From SAR86 cluster bacterium AG-447-A08 (GTDB lineage Bacteria; Pseudomonadota; Gammaproteobacteria; Magnimaribacterales; Magnimaribacteraceae), in contig QCQA01000006.1 of NCBI GenBank assembly GCA_003212335.1, positions 1-55,173 on the forward strand: 55,173 nucleotides of DNA, given 5' to 3'. Both the position numbers and the translations under genes were made by a program. Of the stretch, positions 32,602-39,816 are shown one piece after another (within the stretch, counting starts at the first letter, position 1; each line of letters opens with the position of its first letter). Below the pieces are notes generated by a model that saw nothing but the letters and a program-made list of their open reading frames with translations, made no database searches and had not been told where the DNA came from.

Positions 32602-33395
32602 TAAAAAGTTCGTGCCGAACCACCATCTACCTGAATAGCAAGACCAGTCATGTAATCAGCTTTTTCTGAAGCCAGGAATGTTATCAGACCAGCTAAATCT
32701 TCAGCTTCACCGACTCTTTTCATGGGTATGTTTTCAGCAATAGATTTCTCTATCTCCTCTTTTTTTAAACCCGAAGAATTTGATTGCGTTTCAAGAATAG
32801 CCTCCACTCTTTCAGTTCTAGTATAACCAGGGCATACAGTATTCACTGTAATTCCATGTGGTGCTAATTCATCTGATAAAGCTTTAGCCCAACCTAAAAC
32901 TCCCATTCTCAAGCTATTGGAGAGAAATAGTCCATTCACAGGTGTTTTTACTGATACTGACGAAATGTTAATTATTCTTCCCCATCCATTTTTTTTCATA
33001 TTAGGCATTACTAATTTAGAAAGTCTAAGGCAGGACATCATTGTCGAATTAAATGCCTTTTGCCAATCTTCATCAGATAACTGTTCAAAGGTACTTGGAG
33101 GAGGTCCTCCATTATTGTTCACTAAAATATCGACCGATCCAAGATCATTTTCAACTTGTTTATAGAAGGCTTGAATTTCATCAGGAGAATCAAGGTCTAC
33201 TTGGAGAGCTATGACTTTAATTTCACTGTTAATCTTCTGATGAATCTCTTCTTTTACTTTATTGATTTTATCTTGATCTCTAGAGCAAATAGCAAGATTT
33301 ACACCTTCTTCTGCTAAATCTAATGCTGCAGCCTTACCCAGTCCTTGACTAGAAGCACACACAATTGCATTTTTATTTTTTAGGTTTAAATTCAT
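32598..33395 (-). CDS. Atypical SDR lacking the Tyr-x-x-x-Lys motif
   Basis: A 265-residue protein with a normal SDR cofactor fold: ASSQGLGKA (14-22) in place of TGxxxGxG, NNNGG (93-97) and ISSVS with Ser145-146. At the usual catalytic YxxxK the sequence reads LFLSNSLRMG (about 156-165), with no Tyr or Lys. I recall a group of FabG-like SDRs with LSNxLR at this spot, so this may be a subfamily trait. It may use other residues or serve as a non-catalytic binding protein. A TTGATT / TAATTT promoter with 17-base spacing ends 6 bases before the ATG. It shares stop bases with the 32275 gene. Confidence 0.82.
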   Translation of the reverse strand: MNLNLKNKNAIVCASSQGLGKAAALDLAEEGVNLAICSRDQDKINKVKEEIHQKINSEIKVIALQVDLDSPDEIQAFYKQVENDLGSVDILVNNNGGPPPSTFEQLSDEDWQKAFNSTMMSCLRLSKLVMPNMKKNGWGRIINISSVSVKTPVNGLFLSNSLRMGVLGWAKALSDELAPHGITVNTVCPGYTRTERVEAILETQSNSSGLKKEEIEKSIAENIPMKRVGEAEDLAGLITFLASEKADYMTGLAIQVDGGSARTFY

Positions 33396-33473
33396 ATCTA
33401 AAAATTACAGTTTAGTCTTAAATTAATCAAATTATTCAGTATCATTGTCCATAATAAACTTATTGGGGTAATT

Positions 33474-34835
33474 ATGTTTAAATCAAAATGGATTTTCTTA
33501 TTTATATTTTCAACTTTAACTTTCTATTCAAGTGCTAGTTCTTACGAGGCCAGCCAAGTAGGTATATCTAAAGATAGATTAGATAAAATTGTACCTGTAC
33601 TTGAAGACAATCTTAAAGCGGGTAGATTTCCTGGATTTATAACCGCTGTTGCTAGGAAAGGAAAAGTTGTACATTTTGAAACTCAAGGATATTCCGATGT
33701 AGAAAAGCAAATTCCTCTGCAAAAAGACTCCTTGTTTAGAATCTATTCTATGAGTAAGCCAATAACAGGCGTTGCTCTAATGATACTCCTAGAGGAAGGA
33801 AAAATAAGGCTTAACGATCCTGTGTCTCTTTATATTCCTGAATTTGCTAATACTGAGGTAATGGTTGTTAATGCAGATGGTACTACCTCTCTAGAAAAAC
33901 TCAAAAGACAGGTAACAATTAGAGATTTAGCTACTCATACTTCAGGTATTGCTTATAGTTTTACAGCTAACCCACAGTTACAAAAAATTTACGCCAAGGA
34001 AAGATTGTCTCCCTATTTCTTTATTGATAATTTTGAAGCACTTGAGGTTAATGGAAATACAGTTGTGAGTTCTGGAAAATCTTTTCCAGATATTTGTTCT
34101 TTTTCAGCTGCCTTGGCCTCTAAAGCCCCTTTGATGCATCAACCTGGCGCAAAATATACCTATTCAATGGGCATGGATGTTTTAGGTTGTGTGATTGAAA
34201 GAGCCTCAGGACAAACATTTGATGTTTTTCTTGAAGAGAGAATCTTCAAACCTCTCCAAATGGATGATACTTCTTTTTCAGTTCCTGCATCAAAAATTGA
34301 TAGATTTACATCTTTATATGCCTACCCTGGGGATTTAGGTCGTTTAATTCCAGAAATGAAAAACAAAATACCCGAAGACCTCTTGATGATTAAAATTGAC
34401 GATAGATCTTTCAGTCCCTATTTAAAACCTGCCACTTTATTCGACGGAGGTTCAGGCTTAGTTTCTTCTGCTGAGGATTATTTAAAATTTGCTCAAATGC
34501 TTCTTAATGGAGGGGAGCTAGCTGGAGAGAGAGTTTTAAGTAGGAAGTCAGTAGAATTAATGTCATCAAATCTTCTACCTGATCGTATCAAAGGATCAGA
34601 TGATTACATTCCAGGTGCTGGTTTTGGGATTACTGTAGGAGTTATTGAAGATCCTGCTTTGCTTGGTCAATATGGATCAAAAGGCATGTATTTTTGGGGT
34701 GGCGCTGCAGCAACTTTCTTTTGGGTAGATCCAAAAGAAGAATTGGTTGCCGTTGTAATGACACAATTATTGGCAAGCCCTTGGCCAATGAGAGAAACAT
34801 TTAATGCTCTTGTTTATCAAGCGATTGATGATTAG
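33474..34835 (+). CDS. Exported serine hydrolase, class C beta-lactamase family
   Basis: A 453-residue periplasmic protein with a signal peptide (about 1-22). It has the beta-lactamase/esterase fold: nucleophile Ser92 in SMSK (SxxK, Lys95), the second-motif Tyr in YTYSMGMD, and late WGGAAATFFWVDP as the third box. Relatives include EstB-type esterases, D-amino-acid peptidases and LACTB-like proteins. Resistance to beta-lactams should not be assumed. A short leader with GGGG as ribosome-binding site precedes the ATG. Two gamma-glutamyltranspeptidases follow, giving a cluster of exported amide- or ester-cleaving enzymes. Confidence 0.88.
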   Translation: MFKSKWIFLFIFSTLTFYSSASSYEASQVGISKDRLDKIVPVLEDNLKAGRFPGFITAVARKGKVVHFETQGYSDVEKQIPLQKDSLFRIYSMSKPITGVALMILLEEGKIRLNDPVSLYIPEFANTEVMVVNADGTTSLEKLKRQVTIRDLATHTSGIAYSFTANPQLQKIYAKERLSPYFFIDNFEALEVNGNTVVSSGKSFPDICSFSAALASKAPLMHQPGAKYTYSMGMDVLGCVIERASGQTFDVFLEERIFKPLQMDDTSFSVPASKIDRFTSLYAYPGDLGRLIPEMKNKIPEDLLMIKIDDRSFSPYLKPATLFDGGSGLVSSAEDYLKFAQMLLNGGELAGERVLSRKSVELMSSNLLPDRIKGSDDYIPGAGFGITVGVIEDPALLGQYGSKGMYFWGGAAATFFWVDPKEELVAVVMTQLLASPWPMRETFNALVYQAIDD

Positions 34836-34860
34836 TTATGGTTTTATAAATAAATGTTAT

Positions 34861-34889
34861 TAGACAAAAACTTATTTAAATCCTAATCT
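34861..34889 (+). promoter_or_regulatory. Promoter of the tandem ggt genes (leaderless)
   Basis: TAGACA (34861-34866, 5 of 6), a 17-base spacer and TAATCT (34884-34889, 4 of 6) are followed by 6 bases and the ATG at 34896. The predicted transcript begins at the start codon and has no Shine-Dalgarno. Confidence 0.55.
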
Positions 34890-34895
34890 TTAAAA

Positions 34896-36611
34896 ATGAA
34901 AAAAGTAGTTTCATTAGTCATTTTTACAATCCTCTCCTTCCCATTTTTTTCAAATGATTTACCTATTGTTGAATACGGCTCAATCAATCATCCTGTCATT
35001 GATGATGGGGGAATGGTTGTTTCCCAAAGAATGATAGCAAGCGAGGTCGGAGCTCAGATTCTTGCACAGGGCGGTAATGCAGTTGATGCTGCAGTGGCAA
35101 CAGGCTTAGCTTTAGCAGTAGTGCTACCCCGAGCAGGAAACTTAGGCGGCGGCGGCTTCATGGTTATCTACTTAAAAGAAGAAGATAAAACCATTGCAAT
35201 TGACTATAGAGAAAAGGCCCCCTCAGCAGCAACGAGGGATCTCTTTTTAGATGAAAACGGTGATTACGACAGAAAAAAGGCTCAATTCTCACTTCTTTCT
35301 GCCGGTGTTCCAGGATCGGTAGCAGGATTTCATCATGCTCTCACTAGATATGGAACGCTTACTTGGGAAGAGGTTCTACAACCTGCCATAAAATTAGCCG
35401 AAGATGGGTTTGTTATACCTCATGATTTAGCGAATACCCTGGCATCTAAAAGATACAGAGAAAGACTTTCTGCTGATCCAGCTGCAGCTAAAGTATTCTT
35501 TAAGAAAAATAATGAGATCTATTCTGCAGGTGAAATTCTTGTACAAAAAGATCTTGCCTGGACTCTGAAACAACTCAGTCAAAATGGACCAGAAGCTTTT
35601 TATTCTGGCGACATAGCTAAGCTAATAGTTAAAGAAATGGAGAGAAACGGCGGTCTCATAACTTTACAAGATCTTAAAAATTACAATGTAGCGGAAAGAC
35701 AGCCTCTAGAAGGTAGCTATAAAGGATATAAGGTTGTTTCGATGCCTCCGAGCAGTTCAGGCGGAACGCATTTGATACAAATGTTAAATATGCTTGAAGA
35801 CTTTCCTATAAAAGAAATGGGTTTTGGAAGTGCAGATACTATTCATATTCTCGCAGAAGTTATGAAAAGAGCTTATGCAGATAGAAGCAAATATTTAGGG
35901 GATAGTGACTTTTACAAAGTACCTTCGAGTCTTGTCAGTAAAAAATATGCAAAAGCTCTGAATAAAGAGATTTCTTTAGACCAAGTCACACCGTCTAATG
36001 AAGTATCTCCAGGTAACCCTTACCCATATGAAAGTCCCGATACAACTCATTTTTCGGTTATGGATAGTTATGGCAACGCAGTTTCAAACACATACACTCT
36101 AAATTTCTCTTACGGATCAGGGAAGATGATTCCAGGTACCGGAATGTTGATCAATAATGAAATGGATGATTTCTCTTCTAAACCTGGAACTCCCAATGGT
36201 TATGGTCTTTTAGGATCTGAGGCCAACGCTATTGAAGGCAATAAAAGACCACTATCCTCGATGACTCCTACTATTATTTTTAAAGATCAAAAGCCCTATA
36301 TGGTTTTCGGCAGTCCCGGAGGGAGCAGAATTATAACTACAGTATTACAAGTAGCTCTAAACGTGATGGAGCATGAAATGAACATAGCGCAAGCGGTTCA
36401 TAGCCCGAGAATGCATCATCAGTGGTTGCCCGAAGTTCTAATGTTAGAAAAAGGATTTGGTTCCGATACAGAAAAACTTTTGGAGAATAAAGGATATAAG
36501 CTCTATCAGTCATCAACAATGGGAAGTGTGCAAGCCATTGTCAAAGAAGGGAACTATTTCTATGGTTCTGCAGATCCTAGGCGACCTAGTGCAGGCGTGG
36601 CAACACCTTAA
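34896..36611 (+). CDS. ggt: Gamma-glutamyltranspeptidase, first copy
   Basis: A 571-residue periplasmic enzyme with a signal peptide (about 1-19). Gamma-glutamyltranspeptidases are made as one chain and cut themselves before a catalytic Thr. Here PDTTHFSV places it at Thr383, the first residue of the small subunit. Other family stretches are GGNAVDAAVATGLALAV, RAGNLGGGGFM, VVSMPPSSSGG and SPGGSRI. It cleaves glutathione and other gamma-glutamyl compounds. It is followed by a second copy after 3 bases. Confidence 0.95.
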   Translation: MKKVVSLVIFTILSFPFFSNDLPIVEYGSINHPVIDDGGMVVSQRMIASEVGAQILAQGGNAVDAAVATGLALAVVLPRAGNLGGGGFMVIYLKEEDKTIAIDYREKAPSAATRDLFLDENGDYDRKKAQFSLLSAGVPGSVAGFHHALTRYGTLTWEEVLQPAIKLAEDGFVIPHDLANTLASKRYRERLSADPAAAKVFFKKNNEIYSAGEILVQKDLAWTLKQLSQNGPEAFYSGDIAKLIVKEMERNGGLITLQDLKNYNVAERQPLEGSYKGYKVVSMPPSSSGGTHLIQMLNMLEDFPIKEMGFGSADTIHILAEVMKRAYADRSKYLGDSDFYKVPSSLVSKKYAKALNKEISLDQVTPSNEVSPGNPYPYESPDTTHFSVMDSYGNAVSNTYTLNFSYGSGKMIPGTGMLINNEMDDFSSKPGTPNGYGLLGSEANAIEGNKRPLSSMTPTIIFKDQKPYMVFGSPGGSRIITTVLQVALNVMEHEMNIAQAVHSPRMHHQWLPEVLMLEKGFGSDTEKLLENKGYKLYQSSTMGSVQAIVKEGNYFYGSADPRRPSAGVATP

Positions 36612-36614
36612 AGT

Positions 36615-38318
36615 ATGAAAAAAAGTTATTTGGTTAGTATTTTTCTTGCTTCACTGCTATGCACTGGCTTAATCCAGGCAAGAACACAAACTACTCTAGA
36701 CTATCAAAGTCGAATTCACCCTGAAATTGCTTCTGATTTTATGGTTGTAACACAAAACAAACATGCTACGGAAGTTGGTTACGACATACTGCAAAAAGGT
36801 GGAAATGCTGTTGATGCGGCAGTAGCAGTGGGTTTTGCTTTAGCCGTTACATTGCCTAGAGCAGGAAATCTTGGAGGCGGTGGATTTATCTTAATCTATG
36901 ATAAAGAGTCTGACGAAATCTCTGCAATTGATTATCGTTCTGCAGCTCCCTCATCGGCAACCAGCGACTTATTTTTAGAAAAGGATAAAGTAATCAGATT
37001 TGGGCATCTCGTTAATGCAGTGCCAGGATCGGTAGCAGGGCTACTTAAAGCCCATAAAGATCATGGAAGCCTCCCTTTAGATGATTTGCTCAAACCTGCA
37101 ATCTCTTTAGCCAAAGACGGTTTTGAAGTAACTCATGATTTGAACTATGTTCTGGAGTGGGGCAAGGAATCAATGCTTGCTAATCAAGTTTCAAAAGATA
37201 AGTTTTATGATTTGAATGAGGCTCCTTTAAAAGTTAGGAGTATTTTGAAGCAACCTAACTTAGCAAAAACTTTATTTAAGATCGGTAAAAAAGGAAGTGA
37301 AATTTTTTATAAAGGTGAAATCGCTAAATGGATATCAGAAGAATCATTATCTAGCGGAGGACTTATAACGATGGAGGATATGGCTGCTTACAAAGCCAAG
37401 CTCCGGGAACCTATTGAAACTTCTTATAGAGGTTACAGAGTGGTAACTATGCCACCTGCAGCAAGCGGCGGTTTAGTTTTATTACAGACACTCAATATTT
37501 TAGAAAATTTTGATCTAAAAGAATTAGGTCATAACTCGGCTAAAACAGTTCATTTACTATCTGAGTCTATGCAAAGAGCTTACGCCGATAGAGCAGCTTA
37601 CCATGGCGATCCTGATTATTACGAGGTACCAATTAAGCAAATGCTAAATCGGCAATATTCAAGGGATCTGGCTGGCCAAATATCTGAGACGAGAACACCT
37701 AATGGTCAAATTTTTGCAGGTGATTTAAGTAAGTATGATGAGAGTCCTGATACCACTCACTTTTCGATAATAGATTCCAAAGGAAATGCAGTTTCTAATA
37801 CATATACTTTAGGGTCCTCTTTTGGATCTGGAGTAACTATCGAAAAAGGTGGATTCTTGATGAATAACCAGATGAGAAATTTTTCTCATTTCTATGGAAG
37901 AGAAGATGTTAAGTTTGGAGCCAGTGAAGCAAATAAGCTGGAACCTGGTAAAAGAATGATCAGCACTCAAACACCAACTTTAGTATTTAAACCTGATGGT
38001 CAGTTATTAATGATTCTAGGTTCACCAGGTGGAGGCAGGATTCCTAACATTATTACCCAGGTAATAAGCAATGTTATTGATCATGACATGAGCTTTTCTG
38101 AAGCAGTAATGGCCCCAAGAATAAATCAGAGATTAGAAGGGAAGCTTCAGTTAGAAACCGGTTTTAGTCCTGACACAATTCAACTCTTGAAACAAAGAGG
38201 ACATGAACCTGAAATATCTACTACCATGGGAAGCGTTCAAGCTATATTTCTTGGAAATGAGACTATATATGGAGTAGCTGATATGCGAAGACCTGGCGCT
38301 CTGGCAAAAGGTTACTAA
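36615..38318 (+). CDS. ggt: Gamma-glutamyltranspeptidase, second copy
   Basis: A 567-residue paralogue of the preceding gene, also with a signal peptide (about 1-22) and all core motifs: GGNAVDAAVAVGFALAV, RAGNLGGGGFI, MPPAASGG and PDTTHFSI with catalytic Thr380. The two proteins are clearly diverged along their length (for example VLEWGKESMLANQ has no match in copy one), so the duplication is old and both are probably active with different substrate preferences. The stop overlaps the stop of the converging transporter gene by 4 bases. Confidence 0.94.
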   Translation: MKKSYLVSIFLASLLCTGLIQARTQTTLDYQSRIHPEIASDFMVVTQNKHATEVGYDILQKGGNAVDAAVAVGFALAVTLPRAGNLGGGGFILIYDKESDEISAIDYRSAAPSSATSDLFLEKDKVIRFGHLVNAVPGSVAGLLKAHKDHGSLPLDDLLKPAISLAKDGFEVTHDLNYVLEWGKESMLANQVSKDKFYDLNEAPLKVRSILKQPNLAKTLFKIGKKGSEIFYKGEIAKWISEESLSSGGLITMEDMAAYKAKLREPIETSYRGYRVVTMPPAASGGLVLLQTLNILENFDLKELGHNSAKTVHLLSESMQRAYADRAAYHGDPDYYEVPIKQMLNRQYSRDLAGQISETRTPNGQIFAGDLSKYDESPDTTHFSIIDSKGNAVSNTYTLGSSFGSGVTIEKGGFLMNNQMRNFSHFYGREDVKFGASEANKLEPGKRMISTQTPTLVFKPDGQLLMILGSPGGGRIPNIITQVISNVIDHDMSFSEAVMAPRINQRLEGKLQLETGFSPDTIQLLKQRGHEPEISTTMGSVQAIFLGNETIYGVADMRRPGALAKGY

Positions 38319-39760
38319 AGAAGGAAGTAGGGCACTGAAACCACCGCTACAAGAGATACGATCATAATGCCCAATATATTAATCAAAAAACCTGCTCTTG
38401 CCATCTGAGGCACCCTAATTAACCCTGATCCAAAAACGATTGCGTTGGGTGGCGTAGCTACAGGCAACATAAAAGCACAACTTGCTGCTAATGCAACCGC
38501 AGCAGTTACCAATAAAGGTTCAAAGTTGGATTGAATAGCTATAGCGGCTACAACTGGCAAGAAGGTAGCTGTAGTTGCCATATTAGAAGTTAGCTCCGTT
38601 AAAAATATAATCATAGCAACCACTAAGATTACTATTAAGGCTAAGCTGATTCCTTGCGGTATAAGATTACCTATCCAAACAGCTAAACCAGTTGTCTGGA
38701 CGGCATTTGCTAAACTTAAACCCCCTCCAAATAGTACAAGAAGGCCCCACGGAACATTCTCTTGAGCATCTTTCCATTCTAATAATGCTCCTTTCTTTTC
38801 TTTATTTCCACTGGGAAGAAGAAACAAAAAGAGTGCAGATATCATTGCTATGCCAGCATCAGACAAACCACTTAGAAGGGAATAATTATCTAATACAGTT
38901 CTAAACATCCAAGCCATAGCTGTAATAAAGAAGACAATTAAAACCTTGAGTTCAGGACCTTCAAGTTTTCCCAATTCCTCTTTCATAGAAGATAGCAATT
39001 CTCTTGTTTCAGATGAAGTTTCAAAGTTAACTTTAAATATTAACCTTGTAAGGATAAACCAACTACATGGAAGCATGACTGCACTTAGAGGAACTCCTAC
39101 TTTCATCCAGTCAACAAAACTTATATCCAAGTCATAGTTGTCTGCCATAAAAGCAGCCAACATACCATTTGGGCCAGTACCTATCAAAGTAGACATTCCC
39201 CCAATGGTAGCCCCGTAAGCTATACCAAGTAATAGGGCAAGTTGAAAAGATTCCAGATCTTCATCAGATAGATAATTTACTGTCGTTTTTACAACTGAAA
39301 CAACTGCCAAACCTATAGGCAAAAGCATGATTGTTGTAGCGGTATTCATAACCCACATACTTATTACAGCTGCTGTTAACATAAAGCCAAATACTAACGA
39401 TGCACCATTTGATCCAGCATTTTCTAGTACAAAGAGAGCTATCCTTTTATGTAAATCCCATTTTTGAATAGCTGTTGCAATTAAAAAGCCACCAAAGAAA
39501 AGATAAATAGTTTTATTTGCATACGGATCTGCAGCACTTTGTATATCTATTACTCCTAATAAAGGAAATAGGGCAAGAGGTACTAAGGCAGTAACTGCAA
39601 CAGGCACAGCTTCAGTGGCCCACCAAGTTCCCATCAGAAAGAAAATTGCTGCTGTTCTATGAGCTTCAATCGAAAGACCTTCAGGTGTAGGCAGTCCAAG
39701 AATAAGCAATGCTATTAGTAACCCTAATCCAAAGCCTTTATTTTGAAGTAGAAAATTCAT
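38315..39760 (-). CDS. DASS (SLC13) sodium/anion symporter
   Basis: A 481-residue inner-membrane protein with about 12 hydrophobic segments. DASS signatures are GGFLIATAIQKWDLHKRIA and TELTSNMATTATFLP, the latter including the SNT-like sodium/anion site, plus ATPPNAIVFGSG near the end. Members bring in dicarboxylates, citrate or sulfate with sodium. Which one is not clear. Bicarboxylic-acid use would fit a marine heterotroph. It has its own start 57 bases after the TonB receptor stop, past a terminator. Confidence 0.9.
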   Translation of the reverse strand: MNFLLQNKGFGLGLLIALLILGLPTPEGLSIEAHRTAAIFFLMGTWWATEAVPVAVTALVPLALFPLLGVIDIQSAADPYANKTIYLFFGGFLIATAIQKWDLHKRIALFVLENAGSNGASLVFGFMLTAAVISMWVMNTATTIMLLPIGLAVVSVVKTTVNYLSDEDLESFQLALLLGIAYGATIGGMSTLIGTGPNGMLAAFMADNYDLDISFVDWMKVGVPLSAVMLPCSWFILTRLIFKVNFETSSETRELLSSMKEELGKLEGPELKVLIVFFITAMAWMFRTVLDNYSLLSGLSDAGIAMISALFLFLLPSGNKEKKGALLEWKDAQENVPWGLLVLFGGGLSLANAVQTTGLAVWIGNLIPQGISLALIVILVVAMIIFLTELTSNMATTATFLPVVAAIAIQSNFEPLLVTAAVALAASCAFMLPVATPPNAIVFGSGLIRVPQMARAGFLINILGIMIVSLVAVVSVPYFLL

Positions 39761-39777
39761 CCTGATATTTTAAATAG

Positions 39778-39801
39778 AAAAGGGAGCATCCACTCCCTTT
39801 T
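39778..39801 (-). terminator. Intrinsic terminator after the large TonB receptor gene
   Basis: A 9-base stem AAAAGGGAG (39778-39786) / CTCCCTTTT (39793-39801) with a 6-base loop sits between the receptor stop and the DASS start. On the minus strand it is followed by TTTTCTATTT. It separates the two genes transcriptionally. Confidence 0.8.
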
Positions 39802-39816
39802 TTATTAGAAAGAAAA

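Noticed and set aside
33474-34835. Antibiotic resistance beta-lactamase
   Set aside because: The SxxK fold is shared with esterases and peptidases; the motifs fit the EstB/LACTB-like group rather than true AmpC.
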